Assembly: GCA_003669585.1 (NCBI GenBank)
Contig: QWOQ01000005.1
Coordinates: 202,502-266,501 of the forward strand
DNA length: 64,000 nt
Source: Planctomycetota bacterium
GTDB taxonomy: Bacteria > Planctomycetota > Planctomycetia > Pirellulales > UBA1268
Direction: 5' to 3'
In this document: piece after piece, positions 1-8,699 of the stretch
How the letters are laid out: each line of letters begins with the position of its first letter
How positions within the stretch are numbered: position 1 is the stretch's first letter
Program-made: the position numbers and the translations under genes
Notes under the pieces: generated by a model
Seen by the model: the letters and a program-made list of their open reading frames with translations, nothing else
Told to the model about the DNA's origin: nothing
The model's database searches: none

Positions 1-1
1 T

Positions 2-457
2 CCAGGTCGTCTTGAAAGGCTCAACCGCGGACAGGCGTTTGCACTGTTTCTTGACCAGCCAACGAGCGTGCATGCATTAAAATCCTCACTCAAAAGCCTT
101 CGCCGTGTAACACCCGGCAGACTGATTTTGCTGATTGACCGCGCATTTTCGAACCATTGTGGTCAACGAGGCAGCGAATCAATGATTGATTGTGCCTCCT
201 GTTGGTGTGACGACGCCTACCTTCTTCGGGCACCGTCTTTGAATGGGCGTTGCAATGATTTTTCAGGAGTGAGCGGTGTGATCAACTCTCTGCGTTCGAA
301 CGATTGTCTGGTTGTACTCTCGGACGCTTTTTCAGGTGAGTCGGGTGCTTCCGTCGATTCCTCTGCTGTTCGAGGCACACTGATTGAATGGGTCAACGAG
401 GTGATCGCATCCCAAAATCCTCCAGAGGGAACGTTTCGACCGCGCCGGGCAGCGTAA
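2..457 (+). CDS. Mur ligase family protein, MurE-like C-terminal part (partial)
   Basis: The reading frame is open from the left edge, so the N-terminal part and ATP-binding domain lie outside the window. The visible 151 residues resemble the C-terminal domain of UDP-MurNAc-tripeptide synthetase: a PGRLE...GQ.F segment, then a position matching the DYAHTPDAL motif, then a GDxVLIAGKGHE-like end. The key motifs are eroded: DYAHTPDAL reads DQPTSVHAL, no DNPR-like substrate motif is present, and the GKGHE region reads VLSDAFSG. It is followed by a MurB-like and an FtsQ-like gene, so this is the end of a division/cell-wall cluster. It may be a non-catalytic Mur ligase paralogue. The family is fairly sure; the function is not. 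Confidence 0.6.
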   Translation, partial: PGRLERLNRGQAFALFLDQPTSVHALKSSLKSLRRVTPGRLILLIDRAFSNHCGQRGSESMIDCASCWCDDAYLLRAPSLNGRCNDFSGVSGVINSLRSNDCLVVLSDAFSGESGASVDSSAVRGTLIEWVNEVIASQNPPEGTFRPRRAA

Positions 458-724
458 GAACCCGAGTGAATCATCGTTCATAATTCGTATGCTGCACAAA
501 TTAGTCTGCGGCGTTATACATTCACAAAGCATTCGGGTTTGCAATAGACAAGTGTGCAGACCGATGGTCAAAATCAGACGCTTGATGAAATCAGAGCGAT
601 CGATTCACATGGGCATACTTTGGAAGTTCACTTTCATGCAGAGCGGTATGACGAGAGTGAAAATGATTTCATTTGTTTACACGATGCGAGTTGCTTTTTT
701 GTGAGTATGGTGTTGGAGAGAATC

Positions 725-1612
725 ATGGTCGAAAGTACACCGTTCGATGATCTTGGACTTGCTGTTTCCAGTGACGAGCCTCTTGATCGACATACGTGGC
801 TAAGCGTGGGAGGGGTGGCTCGATATTTTTGTGAACCGGTCGATGAAGTTGCACTTTCCAAACTTGTGGTGCGATGTCACGACGTGAACATACAGCTTCG
901 AGTCCTCGGAGGAGGATCCAACGTGCTTGTTCCTCGTGCAGGATTTTCAGGGATGGTTGTGAGGCTCTCGTCACCCTCTTTTTCCGCCATTGAAATTTCT
1001 CAGACTTCGATAAAAGCCGGTGCAGGAGCAAAACTTGTGCACGTTGTCTCTGCGGCAGTCCAGGCAGGACTTTCTGGAATCGAAACACTCGTCGGAATCC
1101 CAGGCACGATTGGCGGATCACTCATAGGGAATGCGGGTGGTCAGGCTGGGGATATCGGTGAACGAGTCAGCGAAGTCACGCTCATGAATACCCGAGGCAC
1201 CATCGATACGCGAGGACGATCAGACCTCGCTTTCCAATACCGGCAGAGCAATCTGGAAGACAGTATTGTCCTTGGTTGTAGACTTGAACTCGATCAAGAA
1301 AATAATATTGTCTTGACGAAACGAATGCAGAAGCAGTGGATCGTCGAACGATCAAGGCAGCCGTCCGGAACTCGTACGGTGGGAATGATGTTTAAGGATC
1401 CGCACGGGACCTCTGCGGAGTCGCTGATTGAACAGGCGGGTGCTCGCGACATGTATGTTGGAAAAGCAAGTATTTCAGGTGCTCATGCCAATTACGTGGT
1501 TGCCGGTTCTCAATGTTCCAGTGACGATATTCGCTCCTTACTTGACGAGGTGCGATTAGTCGTACGCGAACGACTGGGAATTGATCTCGAGCCACAATTA
1601 GAGGTGTGGTAG
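725..1612 (+). CDS. murB: MurB-like UDP-N-acetylenolpyruvoylglucosamine reductase
   Basis: MurB reduces UDP-GlcNAc-enolpyruvate to UDP-MurNAc with FAD and NADPH in the cytoplasm. The FAD-binding signatures GGGSNVLV (about residues 61-68) and GIPGTIGGSLIGNAGG are clear and the length (295 aa) fits. Of the three catalytic residues, the Arg in FQYRQS (Arg173) is kept, but the Ser/Cys proton donor of the G(S/C)xFKNP motif is Met221 (GMMFKDP) and the C-terminal Glu of LEPE is Gln291 (LEPQ). The ATG at 725 is chosen because GGAGAG precedes it closely; the frame stays open up to a GTG at 554, but that extension does not look like MurB. It lies between a Mur ligase fragment and an ftsQ-like gene. The protein may be weakly active, re-wired or inactive. 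Confidence 0.85.
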   Translation: MVESTPFDDLGLAVSSDEPLDRHTWLSVGGVARYFCEPVDEVALSKLVVRCHDVNIQLRVLGGGSNVLVPRAGFSGMVVRLSSPSFSAIEISQTSIKAGAGAKLVHVVSAAVQAGLSGIETLVGIPGTIGGSLIGNAGGQAGDIGERVSEVTLMNTRGTIDTRGRSDLAFQYRQSNLEDSIVLGCRLELDQENNIVLTKRMQKQWIVERSRQPSGTRTVGMMFKDPHGTSAESLIEQAGARDMYVGKASISGAHANYVVAGSQCSSDDIRSLLDEVRLVVRERLGIDLEPQLEVW

Positions 1613-1652
1613 TTCAAGAGCCTCTTTTTATCGAACGTCCCAGCAAGTTAGC

Positions 1653-2573
1653 ATGAACACTTCTCCTCGTCGAAAACCGGTAGCATCCGCACAGGACCTC
1701 ACTTCTAAAGGAGCCACACATTTTTTTGCTACGCGTCAAAATGGAATCGGTTCGATTGTGCTTGTTCTTTTTGCAATGGTCGTCGGAGTTGCGGTCTGGG
1801 CTGAGTATCGCGATCAATTGCTTGCCGATCCGAGGTATCTCATTCGTGCCGACCGAATCGATGTAGTTGGTGTGCCGATGTGGTTACGAAGCGACATTAA
1901 ATCAGAATCGCTACGTGATTGGAGTTTTGAAGGGGAATTCGTTTCGACTGATCCCCAGACACCAAAGCGTTTAGCCCGCGCATTCGATATGCATCCGTGG
2001 GTGAAACGCGTGCTACGAGTGGTTATCAGTCATCCAGGGGCTGCAACGGTGGAGTTGATTTGCCGTGAGCCGATCGCCATGGTTGCTGTCCCAGGAGGGC
2101 TTTTGGCTGTGGATGCCGATGCGGTAGTGTTACCAAGCGCAGATTTTTCAGGCGAGATCGCGGCTCAATATCCCTGCATTCGTGGTGTTGAATCAAGCCC
2201 TCAAGGTCCCGCAGGCTCCCCGTGGGGTGATGTAGTCGTTGAGGAGGGAGTTGGCGTTGTGCTGGCAATTGGACCGGAATGGAAACAACTATTTCTGACT
2301 GAATGCAGGCCGAAAAGAGAGTATGACCAGAATTTTCTTGAAACTTCACGTTCGTGGGATCTTCATGGTCCATCGGGGCTGGTGATTTTGTATGGCTCCG
2401 CACCGGGACAAGAAAAAATGTCGGAACCGTTGGCTGCAGAGAAAGTATCTCGCCTTCAGGAAATTCTCAAACGGGGCGAAGCTGTTACCGGAACGATTGA
2501 CCTCACTCGCCAAAAGAGCAGCGCCGAAAAAAAAGCTTTCCCCCAAAGCCATGCCTCGCCTGCGTTGCCCTAG
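1653..2573 (+). CDS. ftsQ: FtsQ/DivIB-like cell division protein
   Basis: This is a bitopic membrane protein with a 35-residue basic cytoplasmic tail, one transmembrane segment at about residues 33-52 and an extracytoplasmic POTRA-like region (IRADRIDVVGVPMW..., HPWVKRV) followed by an FtsQ-type strand region (REPIAMVAVPGGLLAVDADAVVLP). FtsQ normally links FtsA/FtsZ-side components to the late divisome; planctomycetes lack FtsZ, so the role here may be altered. It sits 40 bp after the murB-like gene, the usual dcw neighbourhood. Sequence conservation in this family is low, so the assignment rests on topology, the HPWVK/REP motifs and the position. The C-terminus is Lys/Ser/Ala-rich. Confidence 0.7.
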   Translation: MNTSPRRKPVASAQDLTSKGATHFFATRQNGIGSIVLVLFAMVVGVAVWAEYRDQLLADPRYLIRADRIDVVGVPMWLRSDIKSESLRDWSFEGEFVSTDPQTPKRLARAFDMHPWVKRVLRVVISHPGAATVELICREPIAMVAVPGGLLAVDADAVVLPSADFSGEIAAQYPCIRGVESSPQGPAGSPWGDVVVEEGVGVVLAIGPEWKQLFLTECRPKREYDQNFLETSRSWDLHGPSGLVILYGSAPGQEKMSEPLAAEKVSRLQEILKRGEAVTGTIDLTRQKSSAEKKAFPQSHASPALP

Positions 2574-2626
2574 TCAAAAGTATCGACAACCACGATTGAC
2601 TCAAGTATGGTTACTCGGCGATTTTT

Positions 2627-3196
2627 TCACTCTGACAGAATCAGCTGACGAATCTCCTGAAAGCGTGGATGCTCGGCGGACGCACACCACTCAAAGAGAA
2701 CTGATTCGGTGGTGGTTACAATCGCACCGGAGCTTTCCATTCGCCGAATGGCCGTCTTATGGTCGATTCGGCGAATGGAGGTGATCGCGTCAAGAACTAT
2801 CAAAACGTTATGACCCTTTGAGAGAAGATCGATCGCTGTCTGTAAAACGCAAACGTGAGTTTCAAAGCCTGCCAGGACAACACAATCCATGCCTTCAACG
2901 GCTCTGTCAAATCCAGGGGTGCCACAGCAACTAAACCTCATTTTTGACTCAGGCTCCGGAAGATGATGAGCCAGTTCCGGCGGCGTTTTTCCGAGTCCTT
3001 TGGGATATTGCTCAGTTACGACTCGCCGCACGCCGAGAAGTTTCGCGGCTTCTGCGAGACGGATAATATTTCGAACGATCAGTGGGGCATCGTTCATCGC
3101 GGCAATCAATCGTTCCTGCACGTCAATGACGGCAACCACCGACGTCTCTGGGCGTATGAGCATATTTGGAATACCTCTGGAGATTGTCTGGCTCAA
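2627..3196 (-). CDS. Isochorismatase-like (cysteine) hydrolase
   Basis: A 189-residue protein of the isochorismatase-like superfamily. The catalytic triad is visible: Asp in AVIDVQE (about residue 24), Lys in ESKMRFSC, and the nucleophilic Cys in GFETHVCVLQT. The GFETHVCV form is typical of the short ISOC1/YcaC-type hydrolases, whose substrates are mostly unknown, rather than of true isochorismatase or nicotinamidase. It is convergent with the ftsQ-like gene and stands alone. An alternative start is the internal Met at residue 12. Function beyond a cysteine hydrolase cannot be given. Confidence 0.85.
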   Translation of the reverse strand: MSQTISRGIPNMLIRPETSVVAVIDVQERLIAAMNDAPLIVRNIIRLAEAAKLLGVRRVVTEQYPKGLGKTPPELAHHLPEPESKMRFSCCGTPGFDRAVEGMDCVVLAGFETHVCVLQTAIDLLSKGHNVLIVLDAITSIRRIDHKTAIRRMESSGAIVTTTESVLFEWCASAEHPRFQEIRQLILSE

Positions 3197-3301
3197 TATG
3201 TTTCCGCATGCCGTGGAGTGATCTGGAATGACTTTTTAAAATTCTATCCCTTTTTTACACGAGACGGGGCGTGAACCGATACGTCAGGCCGTTGTCAGTG
3301 A

Positions 3302-6300
3302 CTAGTGAAGTAAGCGAACATATTCAATGAGATCCGCAAGGCCTTGATGAGAGAAATCTTTTTCGAGTCCATCGGGCATCATCGATCGACCGGTACTTCG
3401 TAGCTCTTCGATGTGCGTGCGTAAAAGTGACTCTGTTTTTCCCTCCGCTGCAAGAAGTGTGATGCTGCTGGCAGTTTCGGCGGATAACAGTCCGGCGGCA
3501 CTGCGTCCCGATGTGCTCGTGACCACGAACAGTTGATACTTTGCTTCCACAGAGATACTGGGATCAAGAATAGAGTGAAAAATGGATTCCGCCGTTCGCG
3601 TCGTGAGTGAGGCAAGATTTGGCCCGATGTCGTGACCAATACCTTCTTGACGATGACATGTTGAACACGTTTTTAAAAAAATCGCAGCTCCTCGGACTGC
3701 ATCCCCAGAGAGGCTCAGTGCTGGCTTCCAAGACTCTAAAACTTGTTTTCGGTCCGTCGAAGTGCCAGATACAAAAAGTTTTTCCATACGTTCCCGCGTC
3801 GAACTATTTGTCGTCGTCATCAGTCGTTGTCGCATCGGTGCATCAATTTCAGTTAGCAGTACGCTCTTGCGTTCAAGATGGTCTACGAGCACGGCCGCCC
3901 AAGACTCACGACTGGCCAGAATGGAAAGAATGTGAGTGCGGATGGAAGGCGAATGAGACGACCACCCAGCAAGTAAGATGGCGGCAAGTGTTTCATCTGA
4001 GTGAGTCGCAATCTGGTTTACAACAGCCTGTTGGACAACGACTGGCGCCTGAGGCACAAGCAACGACAGAAGCAATAGCTTGTCTTGCGAGAACATCTCC
4101 GGTTGTCGGAGTAAAAGAGAGAGAGAAGCTGCTCGATAATTTTCATCCGTATTGGGATCAACCGCGATGAGCCGACTTCTGGAAAAAGCGTTGGCAAATA
4201 GTATCTGCTGCTCGGATGTCAAATGTTTTGATACATCCCATCCACGTGCAGCGACTCTATCGAGCATGGCTGCTAGTCCACTCATCTGCCATGGATAAAG
4301 TCGACCGTCTTTCGGGGTCATGGCGATATTCAGGGCCGTTATCACTGTTTGATCGTCAGCCAGAGCAGCCACTTGGGACAATAATGCTTTGAGAAGTCTT
4401 TCAGACGCAGACGGATCGCCAGGCACGTCTGCAGACAATAGAAGAACTTCTTGAAGTACACCGCCAACATTGGTGCTTGTTAAGGAACTCATTGCGGCCG
4501 CATGGATAAATGGATCTGTGTCAGCGATCAGCAACGATGCCAAAGCTTTTCCAGCCGAGGGATCCGAATAACCTCCGAGATTACTTGCCACCTGCAGGCG
4601 GACTTTTGCATCGGAATCGTGTACAAGTTCCATCCATGTTTCTGATGAAACAAAAACTTTATTTGCCAATCGAACTGCTTGACGTCGAACCCCCGCATGC
4701 GAGTCTTTGAGGCCTGCAAGAACAGACTGCGGGGTCAAGGCGTTGAGGCCATCCAGCGTACAAAGTGCCTGCATTCGGGCGAGTGGATGCGGACTCGTCA
4801 GCACTATTTTTTCGAGCGGTGCTTTGGCAAGAGAGGATTGTTGAGTGACCAACAGACGCTGCGCTGTATCCCGGTGCCACGCGTTTGAACTTTCAAGCAT
4901 GACAACAAGTTCTTCAGTTGACATTTGATCCAGACGAGGCATCATGCGCGATGGTGTGCCTGTCGGCACAATCCGGTAGATTCGTCCGCGATCTTCACCA
5001 GATCGAAAAAATGGTCGCAGTTCATCTTGTCCCTCTTGTGGGAGCCACTGAGGATGCTCAATCATGTAACGATACATATCGACAATCCATAATCCACCGT
5101 CGGGACCGGTGCGCGCCATAACAGGTCGGCACCAACGATCTTCTGAGGCAAAAAAGTCCATCGCAGTTTCTTGAGGATCTCGTTCAAAACGAAAACTGAC
5201 ACCGTCGCTCACAATCACATTGTGTTGAACAAGATTGCTAAACGGCTCACACGTAAAGGCATGTTCAATGGTCACGTTTGTGGCGTTTTCCAAAGCAGGT
5301 CCAAACAGCAAATCGTCTTGATAGATCATGCCCGAACAGGCAGACGTAAATCGTCCCGATTGTTCAAAGCTGTGGAAACGTTTTTCATGGACTGCTGCAG
5401 GATAGACGGGAGGGTTGGCAGGCGTCACCACTTGATGCCGTGGGTCTGGAGGGGAAAAGTGTGGATTTCGACGAATAAAAGGATCTTCGAGAACATAGTG
5501 CCAAAGAGGAAAGGAGTTTTGTACGCCAAACCAATTCCCCCATGCATCGCGATTGCGTCCAAATTGTGATGGACCACTTTGAGGATCGATCAAGCCAAGA
5601 TCAGGTTGAATACAAAAGTCACGACTTCCAATGGCGGTCTTTTGCTGTGTTATGTGAGAGAGAATATGGCTTTTTTCTCCATAGCCCGCGTGATGACTTC
5701 CGCTGGCACAGTACACCCAGTTATCCAATCCCCACCGCAGTCCGTTTACTCGCAACTGCTGATTGCCTTCGAGAAAGCCTGAAAAAAGAGTTCGTTTTAT
5801 ATCAGCCTTTCCATCACCGTCGGAGTCCTCTGCATAAAAGATCTCAGGCGCCGCCGTCACCAGAACTCCTCGTCCCCACGCCATCACTCCAGTTGGAAAT
5901 GAAACATTCTCAAGCAATACCGTCGAGGTGTCATAGGTTCCATTGCCATCGGTGTCATCTAAAAAACGAATCCGTCCTCCAGGTGTGCCATTGCCATTCA
6001 TGCCCAACGGATAATCAGCCATTTCTGCAACCCACAAACGTCCATCCGGCCCCCAGTCGATAGCCACCGGATCTCGAACCATCGGTTCTGCAGCGACAAG
6101 TTGCACTTGAAAACCTTCTCGCACGTGCGCCAGGAGAAGAGAGTCCTCGGGAGATTGTGGCTTTGAATCAAGAGGCAACGACGATACACCAGTCGGGGGC
6201 ACGAGTGAGACACCCGCTTTTGCATAGTGTGAACATACTTCGTCCGATGGAAGCGCTCGGTCGTAGAGAGCGACTTCATCAAGACGTCCTTGCAGGGCGA

Positions 6301-8383
6301 AAAGACGATCGGTCCTGCCACCAAAAAAGACTGCTGATTCACCTAGTTTATGCGTCACTTCAAGCTCGCCACTGATTTCGGGTGTTGGATTTCCATTTAA
6401 GTAGACAATCGCATGACGATTGTTTCGAACCAACACAACATGATTCCAGGTGTGAGGCACCAGTTCTGTTTTTCCAACAAGCACTTCGTCTCGTTCGTTT
6501 CCGTTAAACAGAAGTAATTTTCCATTCCAACCCTTCTGCATAAAAGATCCACCGATTCCCAAGTGGTCACCGGAAACCTTTTCATCTCCATCAGAACCTC
6601 GAGAGAAAAAATAGCCTGTAACAGCTTGTGCGTCGTTTGGTAAACCATTCCAGACCCAACACTCAACGCTCATCACATTGCCAAGGGCGGGCACCTTCGC
6701 AGACAGCCGACCGCCGGCAAAATGTGCTGAACGATTGCCACGGGGTAATTGGGTCAGTCCACTTCCCACGGGTCCGGGGAGGTAATACGCCACTCCACTT
6801 TCGTACAGTCCATGATGATCGCCCACGGCATCTACAGCGTGCGTCCCATCGATATCACCAAGTCGCCAGTAGGCCAAAGGCTTTGAAGCAGTAACGGCCT
6901 GAGAGTATTCATGACTCTCTTCCTTCACAATCCGGCATGGCTTTCCGGAAACTTTTTCCAGCAGGCCAGTCATTGTTTCCAGAATAAGAGGTTCCGCATT
7001 GACTTCTAATCCCGCTGTTCGAGCAGGCCATGTGGTATATCCACCGAGCGCGTGTTGCTCCGGTGGCGGAATGTAGCCCTCGGCGCCGTTTGCCAGCTCG
7101 ATGTTCATCGTGAGCTTCAATGGACTTCGATTTTTGAGTTTAATACCAGTAATACCAAACACTTCGTTTGGTATGGCCGTGATACCAAAGTCACCTATTC
7201 GAATAGCTTGAAGTTTTATTTCTGTCTTGGGATCTTCATGCAGATAAAGTTGTTCAAATGCATATACTTCCGACCATCCGCGAGGGAGACGATCTCCGAC
7301 ACTGGAAACGATTTCTCTCGCCCATGCGAGCCTCGCCTTATCTGGAATGCGTCGGTTTAATGTGAGCGTTGACTCAGCCATTGCCAGCGTGACAACAGTG
7401 CGGTATTCAATTGACTGATAGGCACGAAAGGCGGATTCTGCAAGTGCTTTGGTGTAAACATCCAAATCATGGGCTTCAGATGGTTTCCCATAATCCGGCC
7501 ACATACTGTCACCGCTGGTGCCCTGCGACATGATTCCTACAAACGCTGGTGACTGCTTGCTCGCGCCGATGTGCTGCGCAAAAGCTGCTCCAAATCTGCC
7601 ACAACAATCACCAGAGACCAGGGGAGATCCATAGTAGTGCATCGCATAGTTTGCAAGCACGGCAAGCGGAGTGCCGTCGAGGGTTTGTATTGAGAGCAGT
7701 GTCAAGTCAGTGTCAGATGGGCCTGACTCACCAACATGATTTGGACTCACATGCCCGGGATGCATGTGGGCTCTTACGGTAAGCTGCCCAAATGGATCCG
7801 TCATAGTCATCTTGTCCTCACGAAAAATCCAGCGTCGACAGTGGTTATGCTGATCGTCAGTGACGACTGACCAGCCAACCTTGGCGAGAGTCATATTTTC
7901 TGTTGCAACCTTAATGCTGCGAACGATCTGTTCGGGTAGAAATTGTGAGTACCGGGGATCTTCGCGACTTCCCAGACAGGGCATTGCGGAAGGTGCCGAA
8001 TGGGTGTGAGTCGCCGAGATTAGAATTCGATCTGTTCGAATGCCAAGACTTTTATACGTTTCGTGCTTCACTGCATCGAGCATTTTTCGTGGCAACATAA
8101 GACTATCGACTACGACAATCGCTATTCGTTCATTGCCATCGTCAAGCACGATCGCTCTTGACATCAATACGTCGTGAGCCATGGTTGCGGTGCGCTCCTC
8201 CACCATGCCATTGACACGAACAGGAAACTGTCTGGGTGTTATGTCAATCATCGCCGCGCCAGCACGCAAGACTGGTTCTCCCCCTTGGGCACAAGTGAGA
8301 AAAACAAAAATAGTTGCCACGCCGATCCATGCACGTCGTAACACAAACGCACCCGTGGGATATCGAATAGACACCATGCGCAT
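3302..8383 (-). CDS. Ceramidase-like/LamG/PVC-type dehydrogenase/HEAT/cytochrome c fusion
   Basis: A 1693-residue exported protein. The ATG at 8383 is chosen because GGAGG lies 7 bases upstream and a signal peptide follows (RRAWIGVATIFVFLTCAQG). In order I see a neutral-ceramidase-like N-terminal domain (AGAAMIDITP, ATHTHSAPS, NYAMHYYG, SQGTSGDSMW; to about 490), a LamG/concanavalin-like sandwich (about 495-725), a PVC-type membrane-bound dehydrogenase beta-propeller with calcium-type DTDGNGTYD and DSDGDGKAD loops (about 750-1145), HEAT repeats (about 1155-1560) and a C-terminal cytochrome c with CSTCH near 1575 and a late MMPDG as likely sixth ligand. The dehydrogenase-HEAT-haem set is common in planctomycetes; the added hydrolase and LamG modules are unusual. 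Probably a periplasmic enzyme on glycolipid or polysaccharide substrates; the substrate is unknown. Confidence 0.85.
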   Translation of the reverse strand: MRMVSIRYPTGAFVLRRAWIGVATIFVFLTCAQGGEPVLRAGAAMIDITPRQFPVRVNGMVEERTATMAHDVLMSRAIVLDDGNERIAIVVVDSLMLPRKMLDAVKHETYKSLGIRTDRILISATHTHSAPSAMPCLGSREDPRYSQFLPEQIVRSIKVATENMTLAKVGWSVVTDDQHNHCRRWIFREDKMTMTDPFGQLTVRAHMHPGHVSPNHVGESGPSDTDLTLLSIQTLDGTPLAVLANYAMHYYGSPLVSGDCCGRFGAAFAQHIGASKQSPAFVGIMSQGTSGDSMWPDYGKPSEAHDLDVYTKALAESAFRAYQSIEYRTVVTLAMAESTLTLNRRIPDKARLAWAREIVSSVGDRLPRGWSEVYAFEQLYLHEDPKTEIKLQAIRIGDFGITAIPNEVFGITGIKLKNRSPLKLTMNIELANGAEGYIPPPEQHALGGYTTWPARTAGLEVNAEPLILETMTGLLEKVSGKPCRIVKEESHEYSQAVTASKPLAYWRLGDIDGTHAVDAVGDHHGLYESGVAYYLPGPVGSGLTQLPRGNRSAHFAGGRLSAKVPALGNVMSVECWVWNGLPNDAQAVTGYFFSRGSDGDEKVSGDHLGIGGSFMQKGWNGKLLLFNGNERDEVLVGKTELVPHTWNHVVLVRNNRHAIVYLNGNPTPEISGELEVTHKLGESAVFFGGRTDRLFALQGRLDEVALYDRALPSDEVCSHYAKAGVSLVPPTGVSSLPLDSKPQSPEDSLLLAHVREGFQVQLVAAEPMVRDPVAIDWGPDGRLWVAEMADYPLGMNGNGTPGGRIRFLDDTDGNGTYDTSTVLLENVSFPTGVMAWGRGVLVTAAPEIFYAEDSDGDGKADIKRTLFSGFLEGNQQLRVNGLRWGLDNWVYCASGSHHAGYGEKSHILSHITQQKTAIGSRDFCIQPDLGLIDPQSGPSQFGRNRDAWGNWFGVQNSFPLWHYVLEDPFIRRNPHFSPPDPRHQVVTPANPPVYPAAVHEKRFHSFEQSGRFTSACSGMIYQDDLLFGPALENATNVTIEHAFTCEPFSNLVQHNVIVSDGVSFRFERDPQETAMDFFASEDRWCRPVMARTGPDGGLWIVDMYRYMIEHPQWLPQEGQDELRPFFRSGEDRGRIYRIVPTGTPSRMMPRLDQMSTEELVVMLESSNAWHRDTAQRLLVTQQSSLAKAPLEKIVLTSPHPLARMQALCTLDGLNALTPQSVLAGLKDSHAGVRRQAVRLANKVFVSSETWMELVHDSDAKVRLQVASNLGGYSDPSAGKALASLLIADTDPFIHAAAMSSLTSTNVGGVLQEVLLLSADVPGDPSASERLLKALLSQVAALADDQTVITALNIAMTPKDGRLYPWQMSGLAAMLDRVAARGWDVSKHLTSEQQILFANAFSRSRLIAVDPNTDENYRAASLSLLLRQPEMFSQDKLLLLSLLVPQAPVVVQQAVVNQIATHSDETLAAILLAGWSSHSPSIRTHILSILASRESWAAVLVDHLERKSVLLTEIDAPMRQRLMTTTNSSTRERMEKLFVSGTSTDRKQVLESWKPALSLSGDAVRGAAIFLKTCSTCHRQEGIGHDIGPNLASLTTRTAESIFHSILDPSISVEAKYQLFVVTSTSGRSAAGLLSAETASSITLLAAEGKTESLLRTHIEELRSTGRSMMPDGLEKDFSHQGLADLIEYVRLLH

Positions 8384-8699
8384 CAGCAGCCCTCCGGCGA
8401 ATATCGTTGTCACAATCGCACAATGTTTTGTGCGACAACCGAGCAACACTAAATGTTGTTCGTGTTGTTCGTAATGCACTCAAAGCTTATCGAGTTGTCT
8501 TCCTCGGGATACGCAGTTGAGTTATCAGGGTGAATCGCTGAGTACTGATGCGGACCAACCGTCACACGCGACGGGAGCCGGTAGATGCCCGCGAGAATAC
8601 TGGTATAGCCAGAACAGTGATGTATTCCGTTCAATACGAGCCGATTTCATTTGGCAGATGGTGCGTCGTATCGTTCAATTCATCAACGGACATTGTTCA
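8384..8699. other. Divergent intergenic region
   Basis: About 316 bp between the large minus-strand fusion gene and the plus-strand E2-like gene. Frames on both strands run into it (upstream of the chosen starts at 8383 and 8700), but the translated segments look non-coding. It must hold both promoters. I see no convincing operator or RNA structure. Confidence 0.5.

Noticed and set aside
5542-6063. Long open frame on the plus strand inside the fusion gene
   Set aside because: It lies antisense to strongly conserved dehydrogenase-domain coding sequence; His/Cys/Ser/Pro-rich translation typical of a shadow frame.
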